A DNA stretch of 64,000 bases. It comes from Adlercreutzia wanghongyangiae. GTDB lineage: Bacteria; Actinomycetota; Coriobacteriia; Coriobacteriales; Eggerthellaceae. Within the stretch, counting starts at the first letter, position 1. Each line of letters starts with the position of its first letter. The notes beneath the pieces were generated by a model. The model worked only from the letters and a program-made list of their open reading frames with translations, made no database searches and was not told where the DNA came from. The position numbers and the translations under genes are program-made. The stretch is taken from assembly GCF_035989245.1 (NCBI RefSeq), contig NZ_JAYMFF010000011.1, positions 1 to 64,000 on the forward strand, given 5' to 3'. Of the stretch, positions 8,712-15,416 are shown piece after piece.

Positions 8712-10733
8712 CTAGTCCTCGCGCTTCTTCTTGAGCAGCGCCAGCATGAGCATGCCCACGACCGAGCCTGCGGCCAGAGCCACGAGGTACATGAGCGCGC
8801 CGCCGATGACCGGCACCACGAAGATGCCGCCGTGCGGGGCCATCAGCGTGCACCCGAACAGCCACGACAGACCGCCGGCCACCGCCGAGCCCACCACGCA
8901 GGACGGGATGACGCGCAGCGGGTCGGAAGCCGCGTACGGAATGGCGCCCTCGGTGATGAAGGACAGGCCCATGATGTAGTTGACCGGGCCGTTCTTCCGC
9001 TCGTCGGCCGTCCAGCGGTTCTTGAAGAAGGTGGTGGAAAGCGCGATGGCGATGGGCGGCACCATGCCGCCGATCATCACCGAAGCCATGATCTGGAAGC
9101 TGGCGTCGGTGCCGAGCGCCAGCATGCCGGTGCCGAACACGTAGGCCGCCTTGTTGAAGGGGCCGCCCATGTCGATGGCCATCATGCCGGCCAGAATCAT
9201 GCCGAGCAGGATGCCGAAGTTGTTGTCGGACAGCCACGTGAGCGCGTTGGACATGCCGGTGTTGATCATGCCCATGAACGGGCCGACGGCGCACATGATG
9301 ACGGCGATGGCGCCCAGACCCGCCAAAGGATAGATGAGAATCTGCTTGATGCCGGCCAGGGAATCGGGCATCTTCTCGCACAGCTTCTCGATGCCGAGCA
9401 TGGCATAGCCGCCCGCGAAGCCGGCGAGCAGGCCGCCGAGGAATCCCGAGGGAATGTCGCCGCCCGGCAGCCCAAAGGTACTTCCCAGCGTGGCCATAAA
9501 TCCGCCGACGAAGCCCACCACCAGGCCCGGGCGGTCGGCGATGGATTGGGCAATGTAGGCCGCCAGAATGGGAACCATGAAGCTGAAGGCGAAGCCGCCG
9601 ATGGTCTTGAACCAGGCGGACACCGGCGTGCCCGTGCCGAAGCTGCCATCCTGGGGCACTCCGGCGATGCCGTCGATGAGGAAGGCGAGCGCGATGAACA
9701 GGCCGCCGGACACCACGAAGGGCAGCATGTGGGACACGCCCTCCATGAGGTGCTTGTAGATCTTGCGGCCCGCAGACTCGCCGGCGACGTCCTCGGCGGC
9801 CTCGCGGGCGCCCTTCTCGGCGTGGTAGACGCCGGCCTCGCCGTTCACGATCTTGTCGATGAGCTCGTCGGGGCGGTTGATGCCGTCGGCCGCCTTCACG
9901 ATGACGATGGGCTTGCCGTCGAAGCGGGCCATCTCCACTTCCTTGTCGGCCGCCACGATAATGCCGTCGGCCGCGGCGATCTCGGCCTTGGTGAGCCGGT
10001 TCTTCGTGCCGCCCGAGCCGTTGGTCTCGGCCTTGAGCGGAATGCCGCGGGCCTCGCCGGCCTTGGTGAGGGCCTCGGCGGCCATGTAGGTGTGGGCGAT
10101 GCCCGTGGGACAGGCGGTCACGGCCAGGATGCGGTAGCCCTCGGCCGCGGCCGCAGCGGCCTCCTTCTCGGCCTTCTTCTCGGCGTGCTCGGCCTTTACC
10201 TCGTCGATGAGCAGCTCGGTGCCCTCCACCGAGCCTTCCATATCGGCCGCGGCCTCGGCCTCTACCTCATCGGCGAAGCGCTCGCGCTCCTTCGCGTCGA
10301 TGATCTGCAGGAACTCCTCGGGAGTTGTGGCCTCCATAAGCTTCTGGCGGAACTCGATGTCCATGAGGATGGTCATGAGGCGCGAGAGCACCTCCAGGTG
10401 GGTGTCACCGCCGTCATCCGGCGCGGCGATCATGAACAGCAGGTTTGAGGGGCCATCGAAGGCGCCGTAGTCCACGCCCTCGGGAGCCGTCATGGCCGCC
10501 AGGGCCGCGCGCTTCGTGGCGTCGGTCTTCGCGTGGGGAATAGCGATGCCCTCGCCCACGGCCGTGGTGCCTTGCTGCTCGCGGGCGATGATGGCCGCCT
10601 TGTAGGCCTCCTTGTCGTTGAGGTTGCCCGCGCCGTCGTGCAAATCGACTAACTGCGCGATGGCGGCGGCCTTGTCGGCGGGGTGGCCGCCGATGGCAAT
10701 CGCCTCCGCTTGGAGTAAATCGACAATTCTCAT
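8712..10733 (-). CDS. fruA: Fructose-specific PTS enzyme IIABC
   Basis: A 673-residue fused fructose permease that imports fructose as fructose 1-phosphate. The IIA domain is N-terminal, with phospho-His67 in GIAIPHAKT. A charged Ala/Glu-rich linker follows, then IIB with its phospho-Cys in TACPTGIAHTYMAAEAL (around residue 208). A long membrane IIC domain makes up the second half, with repeated hydrophobic stretches and the GGLF and PFNKAAY motifs, ending in a short KKKRED cytoplasmic tail. The ATG overlaps the fruK stop by four bases (ATGA), indicating translational coupling. The order kinase, permease, HPr, enzyme I shows a dedicated fructose uptake operon. No DeoR- or LacI-type fructose regulator is visible nearby. 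Confidence 0.95.
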   Translation of the reverse strand: MRIVDLLQAEAIAIGGHPADKAAAIAQLVDLHDGAGNLNDKEAYKAAIIAREQQGTTAVGEGIAIPHAKTDATKRAALAAMTAPEGVDYGAFDGPSNLLFMIAAPDDGGDTHLEVLSRLMTILMDIEFRQKLMEATTPEEFLQIIDAKERERFADEVEAEAAADMEGSVEGTELLIDEVKAEHAEKKAEKEAAAAAAEGYRILAVTACPTGIAHTYMAAEALTKAGEARGIPLKAETNGSGGTKNRLTKAEIAAADGIIVAADKEVEMARFDGKPIVIVKAADGINRPDELIDKIVNGEAGVYHAEKGAREAAEDVAGESAGRKIYKHLMEGVSHMLPFVVSGGLFIALAFLIDGIAGVPQDGSFGTGTPVSAWFKTIGGFAFSFMVPILAAYIAQSIADRPGLVVGFVGGFMATLGSTFGLPGGDIPSGFLGGLLAGFAGGYAMLGIEKLCEKMPDSLAGIKQILIYPLAGLGAIAVIMCAVGPFMGMINTGMSNALTWLSDNNFGILLGMILAGMMAIDMGGPFNKAAYVFGTGMLALGTDASFQIMASVMIGGMVPPIAIALSTTFFKNRWTADERKNGPVNYIMGLSFITEGAIPYAASDPLRVIPSCVVGSAVAGGLSWLFGCTLMAPHGGIFVVPVIGGALMYLVALAAGSVVGMLMLALLKKKRED

Positions 10734-11725
10734 AGATGAACCGCACTCCTTTCCGTTGCCTGTTCGACAGAAGTCGCGGATAGCAGGTCGGCAACCTGCT
10801 CCGCCGTTGCCAGAGAAGAAGAGAACGCCGTGGCCGACCCGGCCGCCAGGCCGAGGCGCAGGGCGTAGGAAAGGTCACCTTCGCCGGGACAGCATGCCTC
10901 GCACCCCGGAAGGACCGCGCCGGCAAGGCCCGCCAGAAAGCCCGCCACCATGGAGTCGCCCGCGCCCACGGAGTTGACGAGCACACCGGATGGCGCGGAC
11001 CCCCGGGCCACCAGGCCGTCGGCGTCTACGAGAAGGGCCCCGTCGCCGCCGCAGCTGACGAGCACATAGCGTGCACCGCGCGCTGCCAGCTCGCGAGCCG
11101 CCCCGATGACGGCCGCCTCGTCGCGGGCGTCGCAGCCGGCCAGCTCGGCCAGCTCGTGGTTGTTGGGCTTTATGAGGAAGGGCCGCGCCTCCAGGGCCGC
11201 CATGAGGGCCGCGCCCGTGGTATCCACCACGCAGCGCGCGCCGCGCTCGGCGGCCACCCGGGCCAGCTCGGTGTACAGGCCGGCCTCGCAGCCCGGCGCG
11301 AGCGAGCCGGAGAGCACGAGCCAGTCACCCTCCCCCAGCGCCGCGACGCGCTCCCGCAATTGAGCAACGGCCGCGCCCCCCACCTCGGGGCCGCGGCCGT
11401 TGATCTCGGTTTCCTCCAAAGCGTCCTGGATTTCTCCGCGCTTCATTTTCACGTTGATGCGGGTCTGGCCCGCGGGCAGGCGCACAAAATCGCAGGGCAC
11501 CCCGGCCGCTTCCACGCCTTCCGCCAAGGCGGACCCCGTCGTGCCGGCGATAAAGCCCGAAGCGCGCGTCTCAAGCCCCAAACGATGAAGCATCGTGGAG
11601 ACGTTCACTCCCTTCCCGCCGTAGGACAGCTCGTCGAAGACCGAGCGGTTCGTCGCCCCCTCCTTGAACGAGGTCAGGCGCATCATCCAATCGAGAGCGG
11701 GATTGCACGTAACGGTGAAGAACAT
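10730..11725 (-). CDS. fruK: 1-phosphofructokinase (PfkB family)
   Basis: A 331-residue ribokinase-family sugar kinase that converts fructose 1-phosphate to fructose 1,6-bisphosphate, the step after FruA import. The start TVTCNPALDWMM, the glycine-rich LSYGGKGVNVS region and the C-terminal catalytic GAGDSMVAGFLAGL are all diagnostic. An open frame runs 38 codons further upstream, but the family always begins at MFFTVTxNPALD. That ATG at 11725 also has GGGGGA six bases upstream, so I choose it. It is the first gene of the fructose operon and overlaps fruA by four bases. Confidence 0.93.
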   Translation of the reverse strand: MFFTVTCNPALDWMMRLTSFKEGATNRSVFDELSYGGKGVNVSTMLHRLGLETRASGFIAGTTGSALAEGVEAAGVPCDFVRLPAGQTRINVKMKRGEIQDALEETEINGRGPEVGGAAVAQLRERVAALGEGDWLVLSGSLAPGCEAGLYTELARVAAERGARCVVDTTGAALMAALEARPFLIKPNNHELAELAGCDARDEAAVIGAARELAARGARYVLVSCGGDGALLVDADGLVARGSAPSGVLVNSVGAGDSMVAGFLAGLAGAVLPGCEACCPGEGDLSYALRLGLAAGSATAFSSSLATAEQVADLLSATSVEQATERSAVHL

Positions 11726-11762
11726 AGGCGTCCCCCGTATCGCAGCCGACATGCCAGTGCGC

Positions 11763-11771
11763 AGTATAGCA
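11763..11771 (-). promoter_or_regulatory. Candidate extended -10 promoter of the fruK operon
   Basis: On the minus strand TGC precedes TATACT, an extended -10 element about 38 bases upstream of the fruK ATG. The -35 match is poor (TGGCGA at 17-base spacing), as is tolerated with extended -10 sites. No clear fructose-regulator operator is recognisable in the 193 bases between queF and fruK. Confidence 0.5.
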
Positions 11772-11918
11772 CCGCACTTTCCCGTTCGCCACGTGGGAAG
11801 ATAATCTTTTTCACACCGCGTCAGCAGCACCACTCCCACGCCGCCCCCATGCGATTGCCGTCGTTACGCGCCGGAAGACGCACCGCGACATCGAGGGGCG
11901 CCGCGCCCTCCGCACGCG

Positions 11919-12641
11919 CTAGCGGTTGTCCACCTTCTCGGGGTACATATCGTGCTGGGTAAGGCGCTGCCACGCCACGTCTTCCCACGGCGTGCCGGGG
12001 CGCCCGTAGTTGCAGTACGGGTCGATGGAGATGCCGCCGCGCGGGGTGAACTTGCCCCAAACCTCGATGTACTTCGGGTCCATGAGGCTGATGAGGTCCT
12101 TCATGATGATGTTCATGCAATCCTCGTGGAAGTCGCCATGGTTGCGGAAGCTGAACAGATACAGCTTCAGGCTCTTCGATTCCACCATGCGCTCGCCGGG
12201 CACGTAGGAAATGTAGATGGTGGCGAAGTCGGGCTGGCCCGTGATGGGGCACAGGCTGGTGAACTCGGGGCAGTTGAACTTCACGAAGTAATCGTTGCCC
12301 GGGTGCTTGTTCTCGAAGGTCTCCAGCACTGAAGGGTCGTAGTCGGTGGGGTACCGCGTGCCCTGGCTGCCAAGGTGCGTCACGCCGCCGGCGCGGGTCT
12401 CGTCCTCGTCGCGCCCGGCGGCAGAAGCCGTTGCCGACACCGAAGCCGCCGCATTTGGCAGCGGCTCGCCTTGCGTCGACGACAGGTCGGCCACCCGTGT
12501 CAAACCCGCGTCTTCGCGCGCCAAATGCGCCGCGATTGCCGCCAGGGCCGAGGCGTCCACCGACCCCTCCGACGGGGCGCTCTCAGAACCGTCATGCTGC
12601 TCATCGCCGAAAAGCGCTTCGGCCATCTCCATCGGTTTCAT
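11919..12641 (-). CDS. queF: NADPH-dependent preQ0 reductase QueF with an N-terminal extension
   Basis: The C-terminal ~150 residues are a complete type I QueF, the enzyme that reduces the nitrile of 7-cyano-7-deazaguanine (preQ0) to the amine preQ1 in queuosine synthesis. The catalytic Cys lies in CPEFTSLCPITGQPDFA and the QueF signature in SLKLYLFSFRNHGDFHED. The first ~85 residues are an Ala/Ser/Glu-rich, apparently disordered extension not usual in the family (unimodular QueF is about 150-165 residues). The ATG at 12641 has AAAGG and GAGG upstream; a later start closer to GTRYPTDY would give a family-length protein, so the true start is less sure. It follows queC after a 359-base gap and may have its own promoter. 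It completes the queD-queE-queC-queF route from GTP-derived intermediates to preQ1. Confidence 0.9.
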   Translation of the reverse strand: MKPMEMAEALFGDEQHDGSESAPSEGSVDASALAAIAAHLAREDAGLTRVADLSSTQGEPLPNAAASVSATASAAGRDEDETRAGGVTHLGSQGTRYPTDYDPSVLETFENKHPGNDYFVKFNCPEFTSLCPITGQPDFATIYISYVPGERMVESKSLKLYLFSFRNHGDFHEDCMNIIMKDLISLMDPKYIEVWGKFTPRGGISIDPYCNYGRPGTPWEDVAWQRLTQHDMYPEKVDNR

Positions 12642-13000
12642 TCCTCGCCTTTCTTCCTTTCGAGATCCGCCAGAACGGTCATATGGTCAAAAACCCACCG
12701 ATTTATATGCTTTCACGCAGGCGATCCCTGCATTTTGGCCAATAATTCCCTGATTTATAGTGAAGGATAAGCCGAGAGCGTTCTTTTGTATAGACTTCGT
12801 TGGTTTTCCGCCCACAAACAACCCCCTCCGAACCCATTTCCAGCAAATTCGCCTTAGACATCCTCTATTTTGTGGCCGCATTCCCACATTGCCTCTGCGC
12901 TTTCCTTATAAATCTGCGATTTTGTGACCATTCCAGCCGGAATCGGGTCGTTCCTTCGGCGGAAAGAAGGGCTTTCCGTACCTGCAGCAATCCGTGACGC
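12642..13000. other. 359-base AT-richer intergenic region between queC and queF
   Basis: This gap is clearly richer in A and T than its surroundings. It contains two copies of a 26-base sequence 52 bases apart (20 of 26 positions identical), a TATAAA box on the minus strand near 12703-12708, a CATATG-centred motif near 12680-12685, and a small GCAGG/CCTGC hairpin. Reading the minus strand towards queF, I do not see a preQ1-I riboswitch consensus. Short open frames here lack ribosome sites and recognisable composition. The region could hold a noncoding element or an old insertion scar; I cannot decide which. Confidence 0.4.
12852..12929. repeat. Pair of 26-base direct repeats upstream of queF
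   Basis: Copies at 12852-12877 and 12904-12929 both begin CCTTA, carry ATTTTGTG near the end and finish in CC, with six mismatches. The 52-base periodicity suggests a duplicated regulatory or repetitive unit rather than chance. Confidence 0.5.
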
Positions 13001-13702
13001 TCAGCCTTCCACCCACGCCAACGCGGGGTCTTCTGCGCCGTTGGCGGCGAAGGCGGCGGCGCGGTCGAGGCAAGTGGCGCAGCGGCCGCAGGGAACCTCT
13101 CCCCCTTCGTAGCACGACCACGTCAGCTCGTAGGGCACGCCCAGCTCAAGCCCCATGCGCACGATATCGCCCTTGGACGCCTCCACGAAAGGCGCCTCCA
13201 GGCGCAGCTCACCGCCCGTGCCCTCCACGATGGCGCGGTTCATGGCCTGCACGAATTCCAGTGAGCAATCAGGGTAGGCGTTGCCGGCCACGTCGTCGTG
13301 ATGGGCACCGTAAAGCACCACCGAGCAGCCCAGCGACAGCGCCATGGACGCTGCCGACGACAAGAACAGCCCGTTGCGGAAGGGCACGTAGGTGCTCACC
13401 GGGGCGCCGTCGGATGCGGCCTGCTGCTCGGCGTAAGTGGCCTCGGGCACCGTCTCGTTGGAATGGACCAGAAGCGAGCAGTTGCTGTCGGCGAAAATAG
13501 CAGCAAGGTTCAGGAACCGCTGCTGCACGCCGTAGTAGGCCGCCACAGCCTGGGCTGCCTCGATCTCGCGGGCGTGCTTCTGGCCGTAGCCGATGGACAG
13601 CGCGTACACGTTCTCCGCACCATAGTCGCGCACGGCGCGGGCCAGAAGCGTGGTGGAATCCACGCCACCCGAGCACAGCACGAGGGCTTTCTCATTGTTC
13701 AT
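13001..13702 (-). CDS. queC: 7-cyano-7-deazaguanine synthase QueC
   Basis: A 233-residue PP-loop ATPase that converts 7-carboxy-7-deazaguanine to preQ0 using ATP and ammonia. The ATP-binding loop SGGVDST is at residues 11-17, and the C-terminal zinc site is CYEGGEVPCGRCATC, preceded by LTWS. Length is standard. The ATG has AAGGA nine bases upstream. It lies downstream of queE after 182 bases of repeat sequence, and upstream of queF. Within the pathway it uses the product of QueE and feeds QueF. Confidence 0.95.
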   Translation of the reverse strand: MNNEKALVLCSGGVDSTTLLARAVRDYGAENVYALSIGYGQKHAREIEAAQAVAAYYGVQQRFLNLAAIFADSNCSLLVHSNETVPEATYAEQQAASDGAPVSTYVPFRNGLFLSSAASMALSLGCSVVLYGAHHDDVAGNAYPDCSLEFVQAMNRAIVEGTGGELRLEAPFVEASKGDIVRMGLELGVPYELTWSCYEGGEVPCGRCATCLDRAAAFAANGAEDPALAWVEG

Positions 13703-13721
13703 GATTCATTCCTTCCAGTTC

Positions 13722-13760
13722 CTTCGACTTCGCGCCTCCGGCGCTCCGCTCAGGACGGCA
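13722..13760. repeat. 39-base interspersed repeat, intergenic copy
   Basis: A sequence starting CTTCGACTTCGC and ending GCTCAGGACGGCA just upstream of queC. A second copy with 33 of 39 identical positions lies inside the copA coding sequence at 24711-24749. It resembles the widespread REP-like elements whose translation reads HPEQS-AE-ESK. Confidence 0.6.
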
Positions 13761-13804
13761 TATGGTACGCCCTCGGTACCCTGCTCGGGGCAACATATGG
13801 TATG

Positions 13805-13878
13805 CGACCCCGTGCCACCCTGGGCGGGGCGCGCAGCCGTACGACCCCGTGTCATTCCGAGTGGAGCGCGCAGCCGAA
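13805..13878. repeat. Tandem pair of 37-base repeats between queE and queC
   Basis: Adjacent units at 13805-13841 and 13842-13878 both start CGACCCCGTG and carry GCGCGCAGCCG near the end, differing at scattered positions. Two CATATGGTA-containing segments precede them at about 13758 and 13795. Together they fill most of the 182-base gap up to the queE stop codon. Confidence 0.55.
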
Positions 13879-13884
13879 GCCTCC

Positions 13885-14670
13885 CTACACTCCGCGGGCT
13901 TCGTCGGGCCAGATGATCTTATGCAGCTGCAGTTGCAGGCGCGCACGGTCCAGACCGTGCTCGATGAGATAGGCGGCGATCTCCGCCGGCTCGATGGCGC
14001 CCCATACCGGGCTCACGAGCACCTGGCAGCGATCCCACAGCCCCGCCTCATCGGCACGCCGCTCCATGAAGGCCAGATCGTCCGCGCTGCCCACGACGAA
14101 CTTCACGGCATCGTGCCCGTCCAGCAAATCGTAGTTCTCGCGCATCATGGCGGCCGACACGGCTTCGCCAGCACCAGGCGTCTTCCAATCCACGGTGAAG
14201 TGCAGGCTGCCGGGCAGTCCCGCCTCGGCACACGCCGCACGCAGATGAGCCATGGGCGCCAGATCGCGCGAGCCGTTCGTCTCTATCTCCACGCGCATAG
14301 GACGCGGGTCGTCCACCGTGAGCAGCGCCTGCACCAAATCGGGCAGGTAAGGCTGCAGCAGCGGCTCGCCTCCGGTGAGCGTCACGGCCGACACGCCTGT
14401 CTCGGCCACCCAGCTCATCAGCTGAGGCACGCTCCATCCCTCCACTTCCACGAGCGGATGATTCGCCCAGCGGGTATCACAGTAGGTGCACCACATGTTG
14501 CAGCCTGCGAAGCGGATGAAGGCGGCAGGACGACCGGCGGCCAGCCCCTCCCCGTTCACGGACACGAACTTCTCGGCCACGGGGAACAGCTGCGCCCGGG
14601 CCGCGATAGTGTGGCGGGCCTGGTGGCGCTCGGCGTCCAACAAGCCGTCGTTCTCTTCCTCAGGCACCAT
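13885..14670 (-). CDS. queE: 7-carboxy-7-deazaguanine synthase QueE (radical SAM)
   Basis: A 261-residue radical SAM enzyme that rearranges 6-carboxytetrahydropterin to 7-carboxy-7-deazaguanine. The iron-sulfur cluster motif is C57-x3-C61-x2-C64 (CNMWCTYCDT), preceded by the substrate region EKFVSVNGEG. The SAM-binding TLTGGEPLLQ and the IETNGSR strand follow. The ATG is three bases past the queD stop; GGGAG lies 12 bases upstream inside queD. The tight queD-queE spacing indicates co-transcription. The C terminus abuts a repeat-filled gap before queC. Confidence 0.93.
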   Translation of the reverse strand: MVPEEENDGLLDAERHQARHTIAARAQLFPVAEKFVSVNGEGLAAGRPAAFIRFAGCNMWCTYCDTRWANHPLVEVEGWSVPQLMSWVAETGVSAVTLTGGEPLLQPYLPDLVQALLTVDDPRPMRVEIETNGSRDLAPMAHLRAACAEAGLPGSLHFTVDWKTPGAGEAVSAAMMRENYDLLDGHDAVKFVVGSADDLAFMERRADEAGLWDRCQVLVSPVWGAIEPAEIAAYLIEHGLDRARLQLQLHKIIWPDEARGV

Positions 14671-14673
14671 GGT

Positions 14674-15099
14674 CTAACGCTGCTCCCGGTAGTAGGCGCA
14701 GTTGTTCGGCGTCTCGTATACGTCCACCTGCGACACGGGCAGCCCTTGCTCGGCCAAGGCGTCGAAGAACCACTTCGCCAAGTTCTCGGCCGTGGTGCGG
14801 AAGGGCACGATGAACAGCGCGAAGCCCTCGCGTTCCAAGCACGCCAGGGTGTCGAGGGCAAGAGAGCCCTCCTCGATGATGAAATGGTGGTCGAGCTTGT
14901 CGGTCAGCGCGCGCAGGGCGGCCTTGAAGTCGCCGAAGTCCACCACCATGTCCTTGCAGGTGCCCTCCGTCTGCAGGCGCTCAACCTCCAGATAGGCCAC
15001 CACGCGCCAGCGGTGCCCGTGCAGGTTCTCGCACTTCCCGTGGTAGTCAGTCAGAAAATGAGAGGCATCGAACGAGCTCTCAGTCTTCAATCCGTACAT
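14674..15099 (-). CDS. queD: 6-carboxy-5,6,7,8-tetrahydropterin synthase QueD
   Basis: A 141-residue PTPS-family enzyme converting dihydroneopterin triphosphate to 6-carboxytetrahydropterin, the first dedicated step to preQ0. Zinc ligands are H14 and the H27-G-H29 pair, with the catalytic Cys at 23 (GKCENLHGH). The later catalytic Asp-His pair lies in KLDHHFI. First gene of the que unit. Its ATG lies only about 27 bases from the predicted transcription start, with GGTGAG as ribosome site, leaving no room for a preQ1 riboswitch. Its upstream promoter overlaps that of the divergent small membrane-peptide gene. Confidence 0.93.
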   Translation of the reverse strand: MYGLKTESSFDASHFLTDYHGKCENLHGHRWRVVAYLEVERLQTEGTCKDMVVDFGDFKAALRALTDKLDHHFIIEEGSLALDTLACLEREGFALFIVPFRTTAENLAKWFFDALAEQGLPVSQVDVYETPNNCAYYREQR

Positions 15100-15131
15100 A
15101 TCGATTTCTCACCAATCTACGAACATTTGTA

Positions 15132-15140
15132 TGCTATAAT
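15132..15140 (+). promoter_or_regulatory. Extended -10 promoter for the small membrane-peptide gene
   Basis: TGC followed by a perfect TATAAT. No good -35 is present at 17 bases, which extended -10 promoters tolerate. Transcription would start near 15147 and give a leader of about 65 bases that contains the Shine-Dalgarno hairpin. Confidence 0.6.
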
Positions 15141-15161
15141 GCCAACTGCAGGGAGCATCAA
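15133..15161 (-). promoter_or_regulatory. Candidate queD operon promoter, overlapping the divergent one
   Basis: On the minus strand TTGATG (15161-15156) and TATAGC (15138-15133) are separated by 17 bases. The -10 shares bases with the TATAAT of the plus-strand promoter, so polymerase could bind in only one direction at a time. The predicted start near 15126 gives a 27-base leader for queD. Confidence 0.45.
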
Positions 15162-15167
15162 GCCCAC

Positions 15168-15212
15168 TGCATTCACCCCGCAACCATGCTAGCTAGGAAA
15201 GGGGGTGATGCA
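15168..15212 (+). promoter_or_regulatory. Hairpin sequestering the ribosome-binding site
   Basis: TGCATTCACCCC (15168-15179) is complementary to GGGGTGATGCA (15202-15212) with one bulged T, around a 22-base loop. The 3' arm is the Shine-Dalgarno itself (AAGGGGGTGAT, nearly the full anti-SD complement), ending one base short of the AUG at 15214. The full-length transcript would therefore be poorly translated until the hairpin is opened or the leader is cut. Confidence 0.65.
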
Positions 15213-15213
15213 G

Positions 15214-15342
15214 ATGAGCGAAATGCTGGCCTTAATCCAAGTCTTGCTTGGGGTAGCCTCCTTAATTGTGGCCGTTTTGGCCCAAATAAGAGAGAACCCG
15301 CCGGATAGCGGCGGGAACCCCTCGCAAATGGACGAGGATTAG
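15214..15342 (+). CDS. 42-residue single-helix membrane peptide, candidate type I toxin
   Basis: A very short gene reading MSEMLALIQVLLGVASL at its start. One hydrophobic helix spans roughly residues 4-23, ended by QIREN, then a polar acidic tail (PPDSGGNPSQMDED). The E-x-L-x-x-I/M pattern before a short Leu/Val/Ala helix and the ~40-residue size recall the putative holin-like toxins of the TxpA/BsrG type, known mainly from Firmicutes. There is no clear alignment, so this is a resemblance only. I prefer the ATG at 15214, placed eight bases after GGGGG; an in-frame ATG at 15208 overlaps the Shine-Dalgarno. It has its own extended -10 promoter, a leader hairpin masking its ribosome site, a terminator after the stop, and a convergent antisense RNA over its 3' half. 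Such peptides depolarise the membrane when over-made. Function here is inferred from architecture. Confidence 0.65.
   Translation: MSEMLALIQVLLGVASLIVAVLAQIRENPPDSGGNPSQMDED
15297..15315 (-). terminator. Rho-independent terminator of the antisense RNA
   Basis: Seven-base-pair stem CCCGCCG/CGGCGGG with a five-base loop, followed on the minus strand by a T-rich tract (TTCTCTCTTATTT). The same hairpin on the plus strand lies inside the peptide coding region and has no T-tract, so it should terminate in one direction only. Confidence 0.6.
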
Positions 15343-15353
15343 GCACCCTCGTC

Positions 15354-15384
15354 GAAGGGCGTTCCGTTAGGGGCGCCCTTCTTT
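15354..15384 (+). terminator. Terminator of the small membrane-peptide gene
   Basis: Eight-base-pair stem GAAGGGCG/CGCCCTTC (15354-15361 with 15374-15381) and a 12-base loop, followed by a short TTT. It begins 12 bases after the stop codon. The T-tract is short, so it may be moderate in strength. Confidence 0.55.
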
Positions 15385-15395
15385 AGGCAAGGGGA

Positions 15396-15404
15396 ATTAT
15401 AGCA
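15396..15404 (-). promoter_or_regulatory. Extended -10 promoter of the antisense RNA
   Basis: Minus-strand TGC followed by TATAAT, identical in its nine bases to the extended -10 of the peptide gene it opposes. The -35 region is poor. It lies in the 74 bases between the peptide stop codon and the yigZ stop codon, so it cannot serve yigZ. Its only downstream target is the opposite strand of the peptide gene. Confidence 0.6.
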
Positions 15405-15416
15405 CACCTAAGCCCG

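Larger units (their letters stand above)
15285..15389 (-). ncRNA. Candidate convergent antisense RNA (type I antitoxin)
   Basis: A predicted RNA of about 105 bases running opposite the 3' half of the small peptide gene and its 3' untranslated region. Its promoter is an extended -10 (TGC plus TATAAT, 15404-15396). It would fold into three stem-loops: 15354-15361 with 15374-15381, 15331-15337 with 15347-15353, and a terminator hairpin 15297-15303 with 15309-15315 followed by TTCTCTCTTATTT on its own strand. Overlap with the peptide mRNA is about 100 bases, as in convergent type I antitoxins such as RatA or SR4. No expression evidence is available from sequence. Confidence 0.55.

Noticed and set aside
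11726..11839. Longer fruK start 38 codons upstream
   Set aside because: The extension has no family similarity, and the internal ATG at 11725 has a good ribosome site and begins with the family motif.
12687..12887. A 66-codon minus-strand frame in the queC-queF gap
   Set aside because: No convincing ribosome site, family resemblance or coding-like composition; it crosses the regulatory-looking part of the gap.
12642..13000. preQ1-I riboswitch before queF
   Set aside because: I looked for the short H-type pseudoknot consensus with its A-rich tail before the Shine-Dalgarno and did not find it. A covariance search would settle it.
13722..13878. CRISPR array between queE and queC
   Set aside because: Repeats are directly adjacent and diverged, without spacers, and no cas genes are present.
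15208..15213. ATG at 15208 as the start of the small peptide
   Set aside because: It overlaps the Shine-Dalgarno; the ATG six bases later has proper spacing.
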